Below are positions 55,081 to 64,000 of a DNA stretch of 64,000 bases, piece after piece. The DNA lies in NCBI RefSeq assembly GCF_000234665.1, contig NC_018326.1:62001-126000 (forward strand), in the 5' to 3' direction. Origin of the DNA: Leishmania mexicana MHOM/GT/2001/U1103 (Eukaryota > Euglenozoa > Kinetoplastea > Trypanosomatida > Trypanosomatidae). The notes beneath the pieces were generated by a model. That model was not told the DNA's origin. It made no database searches and worked only from the letters and a program-made list of their open reading frames with translations. Numbering within the stretch: position 1 is the first letter of the stretch; the number at the start of each line of letters is the position of its first letter. Both the position numbers and the translations under genes were made by a program.

Positions 55081-56294
55081 GCCCTTTCGTTGCCGTCGAA
55101 CTGGCGCATCGGGAGTGGCGGTATGGGTGGCGTCGTTTGCTGTAAAAGTGACGTAGTGATAGGCCAGCGAGCGTAGTGCCCCAGCGCGTGCAGGAAGCAT
55201 CGGGGAGAAGTGGGCGAGGTGGGGTGTGGGGTGTAGGGCAGGTGAGGGGGAAGCTCGGATGGGCGTCTTCTTGCCCTTTTGTTTTGCGGACTCCCCTTCC
55301 GTATGGTCACTTCCGTTCACGACGCTAGCTGTCCTTGACCACCCCGATGCGCGCCCCGCCAGTTCCGTAAGCAGAACAGCGAGGGAAGCGCAAGAGTGTA
55401 AAGAACACCAAAACGATGCAGCGCCGGCAGTTCTGGCGGAATAGACGCGCCCACAGAGGGAGAAGAGGCAGACGGGGGGAGGTGGAGGGAAGAGGAGAGG
55501 CTCAAGACCTCCATAGCGATGGATAGGTTCGCTTCCCCCACGCACAGTGCCCAAACCCAAACGCCAGGGAAGAGATTGCCGCTGACAGAGGCGAGGAGTG
55601 CGGGAGGTGACGTTACTCTTGTAGTGGTAAGGGCGGTAATGATGAGAGAAAAGAAAGAGAAGACACCATGTGCACTTGTGCCAGTGTACAAGGGTGTGCG
55701 AAAGGGAGGCGCACGTCGTCACGCGTACTTCCCCGCACATCCTGGATGGAAACGAAGGGACGAAACAAGCACTGTGGATGCAGGTATACGTCCCTGTCTC
55801 TGTCTGTGTCTGTGTGTGAGTGTGCGGACCAGCACCACCCCATCGGAGATGGGGGGAGGGAGCGTACCCATGATGGAGATCTAGACTGTGTCTTTCCAGG
55901 ATGTGTGGAGGGCAGGAGGGGAGGCGTGAGATGCACACACACACGCCCATGGCCTGCGTCCACAAAAGGAAAGCAATACGTTGCCGCACACGGAGAGAGG
56001 AAGAGACAGCGATCATGAGGAGGTAACCTCACAGAAAACATCACAATACGCAGCACCCGCTTCACCGCCATCCTTTCAACAGCTCTACCGTCTCAGCAAG
56101 ACAACAGGACGAAACGACCCTCCCACCCACTCTTCCAAAGGAAAAGAGAGGACACACACATGCACACATACATCGGCTCCGAAAGGGACGAGTGGCTTCG
56201 GGGGGAGGGTAAGGGCGGTGATGAGTGTGTGCCGAACGCCAGTGCAACGGCCCTGCGTAGGTTCCGGAGTCCAACCTGCAAGTGATGAAAAGCC
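55081..56294. other. Spacer between the six-repeat gene and the carrier gene
   Basis: About 1.2 kb. It includes the likely splice acceptor of the six-repeat gene near 55140, and CA and GT/CT tracts near 55796-55825 and 55930-55946. The frame of the six-repeat gene stays open to 56016 but its upstream part is low complexity. Confidence 0.5.
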
Positions 56295-57692
56295 TTATCG
56301 AGCGTCTTTGCGGACGTAGTTTTGGGCAAGGTAGAAGAGGCTCTGCCCCATCGCCATCCCGAATCCGACACGAAGGGACCCCCAGCCAATGTTGAGTCGA
56401 CTGTTAGCCCATGTCCAGGCCGCCTTTGGGTGGTGGTGATGCGGCTCAGCCCATGCTCGCAGCCGCGCGGCAAGGCGCGACGCCGGCGAGTTCGATAAGC
56501 GTGCGGTTCGGTGAACGCCGTCCGCCACTTCGGCGTCTGTGACTGCGCTGCCGCCGTGCCTCCAACGGCGCTCTGCAGCCGAAGCCGTAGAGCTGGAAGA
56601 GGCCGATGCGGAGAATGGGTGCTCCGTCTCGCTCAGCTCCGGTACGCCATGCCGATCGGTGTAGCTCTTTCCATGTCTATATGTGTAATAGAACTGCGTG
56701 TAGAAGGACTTGAGCAGCGGGATGTAGCCGAGTGGGATGGCACCAGCTGGCGTACCATACACAATGGAGCGGACATAGTTGAAAGGCGAGCTCAGAATAG
56801 AGGCAAGAACTGCCGCCACCAGGTTTGAGATGAACGCGGACGCACCGCACTCTAGTGCGGGGTCCGCCAGCACTGCACCGTGTCCAACGCTCACCGCTTC
56901 ATTCGCTTTCACATCGTCGGATGTGGGCGTTTCCAGTGCCGATGCGGCACCATCGGCGCTAGATCGGCTGCCGGCCTTGGTAGCACACGCGCTCGCCCCC
57001 ACTAGCAGCTGTGGCGATGACGATGCCGACGACGGCCTTCTGAAAATGGCGTACAGAACACCGACTTGCTCATCGAAGAAGCGCCTCCAGGCAGAGGCGC
57101 GCCGCGCTGTCTCGTAAACGACGCCAAAGACGCTGTCCCGTACCATTGTGGTGAAGCAGCCGCGGAAGAAAATCAAGCACCCGCCCTCGGCGTACATGTG
57201 GAGGGCCGTGCGCAGAAATGTGACGCCGCGCTCGTTTGTGTTCCACATTCGAAACTTGACGGCCTGTAGCGCGTTGAGGCTGAACCCGTTGATGGAGCCG
57301 GCTGCGAGCCCGATCAGCATCGAGTTCAGCTGCGGCGACCTGTCCCACTGACACACGGCTGGGCCAAGGCGGTCGATTGCAATCCGCATGCTGTCCTGCC
57401 AGAAAATGTAGGATGCCCCCACCAGTGTGCGATACACCACAGCGTTCATGAACCCTTGAAAGGGGCGCTCGAAATTCCGCTTATCGAGAAAGCGCTCCCG
57501 CCGAAACTTGACCCGCACGTAGAGGGCGCGGTCGATCGGGTTGAAGAGGATCGCCTGCGACGCGCCACTCAGAAGCGCCGGCCCGGCCGAGTAACAGAAA
57601 TTATCCTTGTCATGCTCGTCCCGTAGGGTGTCGACCTCACGGAAGCCAGCTTCCTTGACAGAGCATGTGAGCGCAGATGACGCACCCATCAT
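56295..57692 (-). CDS. Divergent mitochondrial carrier-like protein (SLC25 family)
   Basis: The product is 465 residues from tandem ATGs at 57690-57692 and 57687-57689. Three carrier-like units are discernible. The first runs around residue 36 with AGPALLSGASQAILFNPIDR, the second around 125 with LIGLAAGSINGFSLNALQAV, and the third around 290 with LVAAVLASILSSPFNYVRSI. The family signature P-x-[DE]-x-x-[KR] is degenerate in all three (PIDRAL, SLNALQ, PFNYVR). The protein is about 150 residues longer than a standard carrier because of hydrophilic inserts between units 2 and 3 and near the C-terminus (SASASSSSTASAAERR). Inner-membrane transport or a non-transporting carrier-derived role is likely; no substrate can be inferred. 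The 5' UTR may be very short, since a pyrimidine tract (CTCTTTTCCTTCTTG) ends just upstream. Confidence 0.75.
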   Translation of the reverse strand: MMGASSALTCSVKEAGFREVDTLRDEHDKDNFCYSAGPALLSGASQAILFNPIDRALYVRVKFRRERFLDKRNFERPFQGFMNAVVYRTLVGASYIFWQDSMRIAIDRLGPAVCQWDRSPQLNSMLIGLAAGSINGFSLNALQAVKFRMWNTNERGVTFLRTALHMYAEGGCLIFFRGCFTTMVRDSVFGVVYETARRASAWRRFFDEQVGVLYAIFRRPSSASSSPQLLVGASACATKAGSRSSADGAASALETPTSDDVKANEAVSVGHGAVLADPALECGASAFISNLVAAVLASILSSPFNYVRSIVYGTPAGAIPLGYIPLLKSFYTQFYYTYRHGKSYTDRHGVPELSETEHPFSASASSSSTASAAERRWRHGGSAVTDAEVADGVHRTARLSNSPASRLAARLRAWAEPHHHHPKAAWTWANSRLNIGWGSLRVGFGMAMGQSLFYLAQNYVRKDAR

Positions 57693-57986
57693 TACTCCTC
57701 AGCGCCAACACAACACAAGAAGGAAAAGAGGCAAAAGGCCGCGCGCGCGTACGTCCCTCCCCTCATGAAACTCAAAATGGCACCGTCTTTCTCCGCTTGT
57801 TGGTTTGCGTGCTTGCTGCTCTCCTCTCAGCGAGTGTGCGTCCTATGACGTCACGCCCTCCGTGTGCACCGGGTCAGCCTCTCGGCATCAAGCGCACAAG
57901 AGGTAAACACGCGACAATCCATCAACAAACGTGCAAGAAGAGCAGAGGGTCACAGCAGAAGAGTTGTGAAGGACAGCATCCTGCTC

Positions 57987-58005
57987 GGGGGGGGGGGGGG
58001 GGGGG
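57987..58005. repeat. Homopolymer of 19 G (plus strand)
   Basis: Nineteen consecutive G on the plus strand, hence 19 C on the coding strand, downstream of the API5-like gene and upstream of the carrier gene. Length is likely unstable and may be misread in sequencing. Confidence 0.9.
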
Positions 58006-58777
58006 CGTTGGCACACGTTGTGAGTCACGCGTCACCTACACCGTCGAGCTTCGGGAAAGGGGATGGGCGCAGCACCCGCACGCAGAAGAGGGAGAGGTGC
58101 GCTGACCCGAACTTTCAGATCTGCTCCGCGGTCCGCTGTTGTGGAGCCCCTTCGAGAGCTGAGCATGAAGTGCAGTACAGGGGAGGGGGAGGTGCCGGAG
58201 GGAGCCGATACGGTGGCCACAGCGGTCGGTCGGCTTCCTTCCATGGCAACGAGTGTGAGCAGCACCAAACGAGAGCGCCAGAGCGGCAGTAGGGCTTACA
58301 AAGCCACTCGAAATGAATGGGCGCCGAGCCGCTGTGGTGGAGCATGCTGTGCAACCACCTACCGCATACTTCAACCTCCGCTGGGTTCCAGCATGGACTT
58401 GGCTTACGCCCTTGTGTCTACGACTACGAATGGCTGCACCGCCTCCTTCCTTAACACCTTTCTGTTTACCTTATCAGCGTCAACGGTGTGCTTCACCAGC
58501 TCAATTTCTTCACCTTCTTCTCCGTGCGCCCTCGCCTCTCACACCTCCCCTCCCCTCTCCCTCTCTCCCGCATATGCCTAGGTCTGGCAGCGTTGCTTCT
58601 ACGACCATACTGCTGCTGCTTCGCTACGCCCACACACGCCCGCACATCGTCACTGGCAGCACCATTGGCAGGGAGACGACTCAACTCCGCTCGCGAGAGC
58701 GGTTCAGGGGTACGACGCAACAGCACGAACGGAACCCTCCTTCTCCCCCTTCCTTCCCTCCCACAAAAAAAAACGAG

Positions 58778-58801
58778 AGGGGGAGGGGGAGGGGGAGGGG
58801 G
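58778..58801. repeat. (AGGGGG)4 repeat, potential G-quadruplex
   Basis: Four tandem AGGGGG units give four G5 runs separated by single A, which meets the usual criterion for a G-quadruplex on the plus strand. The coding-strand RNA would be C-rich here. It lies about 310 bases downstream of the API5-like stop codon. Confidence 0.85.
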
Positions 58802-59113
58802 TGCGGAGCATCATGCACACGCTCCGTCTCTCCCTGTGCGTGCGCGCGCTCAAGCCGTTCGTGATGCTCCTGCGCTCTCGTCTGCTTCAGCGTCTCACGA
58901 AATCAGAACTCAAGCCCAACACGCACTCTTCTATCGAACACACGCGCCGAGAAAGGCATACAGACGCTCACGCAGATGCATCCTCAGGAACGCGTGGCGC
59001 ACCCACCCACGCGTGTGTGCTGGGCATTTTCGGCTACGAAAAAGGACAACCGAAGCCAGCGGCCTCGGACATGCAAACACGGTTCCGTTCCCCTCGCGCG
59101 CCGAGTGTTTCAC

Positions 59114-60802
59114 TTAACGGCGGTCACCACGGCGTGATCGGCGATCGTTGTACTGACCTCTGTGGTCGTTCCGTGCCCGCTTGCGGTCTGGCGCGTTCTG
59201 GCTGCTGCTGCTGCGTTTCTTTCCTGCCTCGACGGCGGACTGCACACCGGGAGGCGGAGGCATGGCGCCACGAGGAGCCTCGCGGTCGCGCTTCGCGACA
59301 GGGATGCTGTTCGGGCCGCGCGTCCAGCTTTCCTTGATCTCTCCAAGAGGGAGACGCTTGGCAGCGAAGGCCTCGGTGATCGTTTTGATGTTGTTCAGAC
59401 TGGCCACCGCGTTCGCGCTTGTCCCGTCCGCCTGCTTGTTCTGCGCCGCCTTCTTCACAGCGAACACGACCTGCTTGTACACGTCCGCCGCTGCCTGTGC
59501 GGCCGAGATAGCTGTCGCGTTGAAGGAGGCGTCGTTCAGCTGCTGCAGCGCCTCAGCAGACCGCTTGCGCGCCAGCGCCACCGCGGCGAACAGGAGGGCC
59601 TCCACCGTGATGAGGTTTGCCGTGGTGAGGGTGCCCCGCATCTCCGACATCAGCGACACCACTTGGCGGTAGACGTAGGGGTACAGCTTCTTGGCGGCCT
59701 CCTCCGTGGCGAGGCGACTGGCTAACAGCACCACCTTCGCCGTGTTGACACTTCCGTCACTCGATGCGTCGATATCGCGAGACGTGATGCCGGCAGCCTC
59801 CAGCGCGGGGTACAGGTCGAACTCGACAGAGCTGCTGACAAACCGACCGATGATTGCAACGGCCTCAACGTGGCGCTCGTCGTTCAGCCTGTGGGCCTTC
59901 ACGTACCACTCGAGAAGGGGGAGGTTGCCCTTGTCTTGGTTAATGGGCAGGTGCGACGTCACGCGTGCCAGCTGAGCAAACTCGCGAACGTCGACGGTGC
60001 TCAGCACGCGCTGCAGCAGTGGCTCGGCATAGAGCTGCGTCTCCTCTGTCCAGTGCTTGCGCTGGCTGGGCGCCATGATGAGGCGCGTCAGCCGCGCCAG
60101 CGCCATGTGCCGCTCCTTCTGGACCTGCTCCTCATCGTCCTCCTCGCGATCGAGACTTAGCCAGTGCAGCAGCTTCGCCAGCACCGAGCGAAAGGCGCTG
60201 CTTGTCAGCGAGTCCAGCGACTTTGATGCAGCCTGCCGAACGCTTTCTGGGAACGCGTCGCGGTCAACCATTACCTGCATGAGCACATCTGCGCCCTCAC
60301 GAGCCAGGTACTCCCAGTTCTTGTCAACCACCGAGACAGGGCCCAGACCGGCAAACGCCTGAACGGCGGCCGTGAGCAGCTGCGGCGTGTTGTCGGCTCC
60401 GCCGACGATCTTCACGAGGGATGTCACCACCTTGCGTAGGGCGTTGTTGTCACGCACACTGGCCACGTGCTGTCCCACAAACTCGAGGAAGCGCACCCTC
60501 AGCAGGATCGGCGTCTCAACAGACTCCGCTGCCTGCACGAGCTCCAGTACCTGTGGAAGGTAGTGGTTCACCAGGGCGCCATCCACGGAGAGAATGGACT
60601 GCAGTTGGCTGTACATCTCCGTTGTAGACCCCACAACTAGCACGGGAGCGGCTGGCTCCGCGACACGCGCCGTGGCAGTCCCCTCTGCTGCCGCTACTGG
60701 TGCCTCCACGAACGGCGTCGTCGAGTGCTCCTCGCAGCCGTCATGCACCGCTTCCTCCGCAGCGGGCGACGTCTTCGACGCTGCCTTCCTCTTGGGGGCC
60801 AT
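59114..60802 (-). CDS. API5-like HEAT-repeat protein
   Basis: The product is 562 residues from MAPKRKAASKTSP (ATG 60800-60802). A basic then Ala/Glu-rich tail of about 60 residues precedes a long alpha-helical HEAT/ARM body. The segment VEALLFAAVALARK, followed by AAQAAADVYKQVVFAVKKAA and ending near IKESWTRG, parallels in order and spacing the C-terminal ARM region of animal API5. The Arg-rich end (DRKRARNDHRGQYNDRRSRR) also matches the Arg/Gly-rich tail of API5. API5 in animals and plants is a nuclear protein linked to cell survival and to mRNA export factors. An RNA-related nuclear role is more plausible here than apoptosis control, but this is inference. A good acceptor (CTTCAACGATAG, AG at 60943-60944) lies 140 bases upstream with no intervening ATG. 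Confidence 0.7.
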   Translation of the reverse strand: MAPKRKAASKTSPAAEEAVHDGCEEHSTTPFVEAPVAAAEGTATARVAEPAAPVLVVGSTTEMYSQLQSILSVDGALVNHYLPQVLELVQAAESVETPILLRVRFLEFVGQHVASVRDNNALRKVVTSLVKIVGGADNTPQLLTAAVQAFAGLGPVSVVDKNWEYLAREGADVLMQVMVDRDAFPESVRQAASKSLDSLTSSAFRSVLAKLLHWLSLDREEDDEEQVQKERHMALARLTRLIMAPSQRKHWTEETQLYAEPLLQRVLSTVDVREFAQLARVTSHLPINQDKGNLPLLEWYVKAHRLNDERHVEAVAIIGRFVSSSVEFDLYPALEAAGITSRDIDASSDGSVNTAKVVLLASRLATEEAAKKLYPYVYRQVVSLMSEMRGTLTTANLITVEALLFAAVALARKRSAEALQQLNDASFNATAISAAQAAADVYKQVVFAVKKAAQNKQADGTSANAVASLNNIKTITEAFAAKRLPLGEIKESWTRGPNSIPVAKRDREAPRGAMPPPPGVQSAVEAGKKRSSSSQNAPDRKRARNDHRGQYNDRRSRRGDRR

Positions 60803-62325
60803 TTCGGCAGCACCACGCAGACACTCAGATTACCTGTTCGCCAATCCTCTTGCACAGAGAAGGGCACGTGCGCGCCTCCCTGACAGCACTAGATATCTGA
60901 AGCGTTGATTCCTGCCTGAGTGTATGTAACCAGCAAGCAAGTCTATCGTTGAAGAGTGGAGGCGGCGGGGGAGGGGGGATGCGTGACCGATAACGCCGCT
61001 GGCGCGTGACAAGGCAGAGGGCAAGTCGAAACCAACGCAAGGGACGCGTGAGAGGAAGTGGGGCGATCGTACGTACGCGTGTAACACCCGCAATGCGCGC
61101 CTTGAGGCAAATCGCCAAACCAACAACGAAAACCCACGGGCGCGTTCTGAGCGTGTTTGTCTGCGTCGGTGGCGGACTGTGGGATGTGGGCAGGCGAGGA
61201 TGTCTTCACGTTCCGGCTGGTTTTCGCTAAGTGTGTGTGTGTCACTGGAGAGAAGGACTACCGAGAGATATATATATACAGATGTGTGCAGTTGCGTACA
61301 CGTGCACGCCATCCTCGCCCCAGGAGGAGACAAGACCAAGTTGGTTGAGGGCACGAGAAGAAGAGAAAGCAGAGTCGTCAGGATGGGCAGAAGGGGGGTG
61401 GCGTGTGAAAGCCGACAAAGCGCAGTCGCACGCACGCACATGTTCCACCACCCACGCCTCCTTCCCAGCCACAGCGTATGGCTACGATCGCCGACGCAAA
61501 GGCGCCGCGGCACTTTGGGCCACGAAGCGCGGCACACGAGACACGGACAGCGCAGTGTCGCACAAGCTGTGAGACACGTCCCACACAAACACGCGACAAG
61601 GCGTGGAGAGGTGCGCGTCGCGCGGGTGCCGAAAATCGGCGGATTTCGTTGGTGTCGTGGAGGACGCGTCGCCCTGTTACATGCAGCACAGGGTGGGCAC
61701 AGAGAAGCGCACCGCAACGCTGCTGGGAGGGGAAGACGGCCACGAAGAACAACAGAAAATGTGCAAGAGGTGGGCGGGGCAGCCCACACGCAGCGCACGA
61801 GAAAGAGAAAGCCCTCCCTGCCCCCCCGTTTGCCGCGGTGCCCTCACGGATTCAGAATGTAGCGACCGATATGCGTGCTTGACAGTACAGGTTGCCCCGG
61901 CCGGCCCTATTGTTTCCTTTGCCTCTGCCACGCCTCTGCGCCCCCTCCCCCCTCCCTCCTCTGATAAAGCCGGCCTTGCAGTATGGCACCGCTAGAGTTG
62001 ATGGGAAGGGAAGGAATAAGGGGAGGGGGCGATGGAGCATGGCGAAGCGAGCGTGTGACAGGTTTGCGACTGGTAGGATAGCTGCTGAGGACGGCCACAG
62101 AAGCCCGGACGCGCTCCCCGTTTCGTTCTACGCAGGTGCTCACCCATGCAGTCTACGGTTGTCGCGCACTCCAAATAGGTGATGGCGGAATAGCGGGGGT
62201 GGGGGGAGGTGCTTCGTCTTTCGCCTGATGAGCAGGTGAGGCTGCATACAAGGGAAAGGAAAGCAGCCCGTGCATACATCATGCCTCCAGTTTCGCTTTC
62301 GCGTTTCCCTTGTAACGGCCCCGCA
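60803..62325. other. Gene-free spacer
   Basis: About 1.5 kb. Starts with the API5-like 5' UTR and acceptor, then CG-rich unique sequence with TG (61227-61241) and TA (61267-61280) tracts. No protein-like frame recognised. Confidence 0.55.
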
Positions 62326-64000
62326 TCAGCCCGGCGCCAGCAGAGCCGACACCTCCTGGCAGGCGTGCGTAAAGGCTGCTGCAAAGGCGGCGCTTGAGGT
62401 GGCAGCGCCTATGGACGATGGGGGTGGTGCTGTCACCTGATACAGCAGAGTTGATCCAGTGCGGCTACAGGTGAGGTGGCAACTGAATGGGTGGAGCGTG
62501 TAGCCGCAGCCATAGGTCGACTCCGCCTCGACCATCTCAAAGCGCAGCGCAGGTCCCGTGACAAGCGAAAAGACAGGGTCGTTGTACAAGTCAGGAACTC
62601 GGCCAAGAAAGCGCTCCGCCGTTAGGCGCAAAGCCAGCAGGTGGCTGTAGGTGCTGCTACCGCGACTGACGGCCTTCTTCTCTGCCTTGTAGCGTTGCAA
62701 GGCCGCGTGGCACGCTGCTTGCTGCGTCTCTCGTACTGACGAGCGCATGCTCAGCAGGAACGCGGTGCTCTCCGGCGTCGTGAGCGAGATTTGCTCGCTG
62801 CGGCCGCGACGATAGCAATGCATGTCTGTGCCCTGCACGCAGTTCATCGGTTGTTGGTGGTGTACGCGGAACATGGCGAGCTGTGCCGCCAGTTGCACTG
62901 TGGCCTCGACGGCAGGAGTTGGGGTTGCGGCAATGTCAAGCACCCCGGCGGCGACATCGAGGCTCTCGCGGTCTTTGCTCACGCGCCTCGTGATTCTTTG
63001 CGCCACATCCACGAGTTCGTCTGGGACGTGCCACCGAAGCTGGCGAAGCCTGTGCGTGGCCGGCGCATCCTTCCGTAGCACATGGCTGTGCGCTGCACGG
63101 CTGAGGGCGTATACATCGTTGATGTACCGCCTCACTGCCACGCCGTCGCCCCAACTCGACTCGGCCAAGACGGCAATATCGCCGCGGCTGTTCACAGACA
63201 CCGACAGACTCTTGTCCCACCAACGGTTCCCAGCTCGCACGGAGGGCGACTTGGCCGTCACCCCCACGGGGGACATTGGGTCCACCATGACATCCCTCTC
63301 GTCGTCCGCGTCGAGGTTGAGCACCAACATACTCTCCTCCACCGCCTCCAAGCTCTTGCCATTGATGACGTTGCGTAACAGCGTCGTCCGGGCCCCGTTC
63401 CACTCCGTGCGTGGCAGTGCGGTGAAGACGCTCACGTCGGTGTCCGGCGGTACTACATTCGTGCGCACAATATCACGTAGCTGAGCGTACAGCTCATCAA
63501 TGGAAAGCGGCACGCAGTCTGCATCGGCAGCCGTGATCTGGAACTGATGGCCGCGGTACTGCACCAATACATGGGGCACAAAGCCCACAGGCTTGATTTC
63601 GTCCTGGAGGACGCCGGGCATCCGCGAAGAATTAAAAAGGCAGTCGAACTGCGACATATCCAGCGGCCGCGCGACACCTAGCGAGGCGCCGTAGACGAAC
63701 GGGGTGCTAACATAGTCGGGGAGCAGCGCCGCCGTGCGCTGGAACCACTCGGCGGTCCAGTAGCCGCTCCTCTTCGATGAGATGCCATCAGCAGCGTACC
63801 GCACCTCCGGACGGAGTTGATTATCGAGGTACAGCTTGTAGAAGTGCACCGAGGCCCAGAGCCAGTAGGCGCTCCGCACCAGCATGTCTCGCTTCTCCGG
63901 GTCTGGCCGCACAAGCCACGTTCTGTGTGAACGTAGCGGTAGCGCGCTCCGCCCCTTCAAGGTCTGCTCGAACAAGTCAGAAGAAATGTACGACGTGTGC
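62326..64000 (-). CDS. CPT2-like carnitine acyltransferase homologue lacking the catalytic His, N-terminus cut by window edge
   Basis: The frame is open from the right edge to a stop at 62326-62328, about 557 residues, and no start codon is visible, so the 5' end lies outside. HTSYIS at the edge, then LDMSQFDCLFNSSRMPG, GNRWWDKSLSVSVN, SSWGDGVAVRRYINDVY and YRRGRSEQISL follow the order and spacing of CPT2. This family moves long-chain acyl groups between carnitine and CoA inside mitochondria. The catalytic dyad is normally E-H-S-W-G-D-G, but here it reads E-S-S-W-G-D-G (codon TCG at 63157-63159). The usual S-T-S motif further on is also not evident (SLVTGPALRF). The fold appears intact, so this may be a catalytically dead relative or an enzyme with a different mechanism. 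Family assignment is firm, activity is doubtful. Confidence 0.85.
   Translation of the reverse strand, partial: HTSYISSDLFEQTLKGRSALPLRSHRTWLVRPDPEKRDMLVRSAYWLWASVHFYKLYLDNQLRPEVRYAADGISSKRSGYWTAEWFQRTAALLPDYVSTPFVYGASLGVARPLDMSQFDCLFNSSRMPGVLQDEIKPVGFVPHVLVQYRGHQFQITAADADCVPLSIDELYAQLRDIVRTNVVPPDTDVSVFTALPRTEWNGARTTLLRNVINGKSLEAVEESMLVLNLDADDERDVMVDPMSPVGVTAKSPSVRAGNRWWDKSLSVSVNSRGDIAVLAESSWGDGVAVRRYINDVYALSRAAHSHVLRKDAPATHRLRQLRWHVPDELVDVAQRITRRVSKDRESLDVAAGVLDIAATPTPAVEATVQLAAQLAMFRVHHQQPMNCVQGTDMHCYRRGRSEQISLTTPESTAFLLSMRSSVRETQQAACHAALQRYKAEKKAVSRGSSTYSHLLALRLTAERFLGRVPDLYNDPVFSLVTGPALRFEMVEAESTYGCGYTLHPFSCHLTCSRTGSTLLYQVTAPPPSSIGAATSSAAFAAAFTHACQEVSALLAPG

Larger units (their letters stand above)
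57693..59113. other. Gene-free spacer with long G tracts
   Basis: About 1.4 kb. Contains a run of 19 G at 57987-58005 and four AGGGGG units at 58778-58801. The part 58100-58460 is less repetitive, but its frames are not recognisable. Confidence 0.55.

Noticed and set aside
52669..56016. Full 1115-codon open frame as the coding region
   Set aside because: The segment above about 55200 is low-complexity leader with spacer-like composition, and a splice acceptor near 55140 would remove it.

Overview
The window looks like nuclear DNA of a trypanosomatid, most likely Leishmania or a close relative. Every convincing gene lacks introns and lies on the minus strand. The genes are GC-rich. They are separated by long spacers of CA/TG, TA and purine/pyrimidine simple repeats, in which the coding strand is pyrimidine-rich, as expected for trans-splice acceptors. 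No promoter, Shine-Dalgarno site, operon structure or CRISPR array is visible. The simplest reading is one polycistronic transcription unit running from right to left, cut at both window edges. Protein families such as Pol5, TRAP-alpha, small Tim and an AAAP transporter make the host plainly eukaryotic.

In order of transcription (right to left) the genes are: a CPT2-like carnitine acyltransferase homologue (5' end cut off) that lacks the catalytic histidine; an API5-like HEAT-repeat protein; a divergent mitochondrial carrier; a large basic, probably organellar protein with about six degenerate repeats; a small, probably mitochondrial membrane protein not obvious from ORF length; a small Tim chaperone; TRAP-alpha/SSR1; a frameshifted pseudogene; an atypical tyrosine/lipid phosphatase; a disordered acidic protein; an AAAP amino-acid transporter; a TMTC-like O-mannosyltransferase; the nucleolar Pol5/MYBBP1A homologue; a RING/TRAF zinc-finger protein; an amphipathic-helix LEA/perilipin-like protein; a 1183-residue protein with a Tyr/Ser-repeat N-terminus; and a CCCH zinc-finger protein whose C-terminus runs off the left edge.

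The neighbours do not form a pathway. In these organisms adjacent genes share a transcript, not a function, and regulation is mainly post-transcriptional. Several products are plausibly mitochondrial (CPT2-like, carrier, small Tim, the 127-residue protein, the six-repeat protein), and two belong to the secretory pathway (TRAP-alpha, TMTC).

The spacers are not empty. Two clearly related degenerate repeats (about 1600-2040 and 30040-30546) look like SIDER-type retroposon remnants. Two stretches (42349-43693 and about 38930-39760) hold protein-like reading in several minus frames broken by stops, which suggests decayed genes. A tRNA-like A-box/B-box pair lies at 15021-15067. All identifications are by eye; no searches were run.
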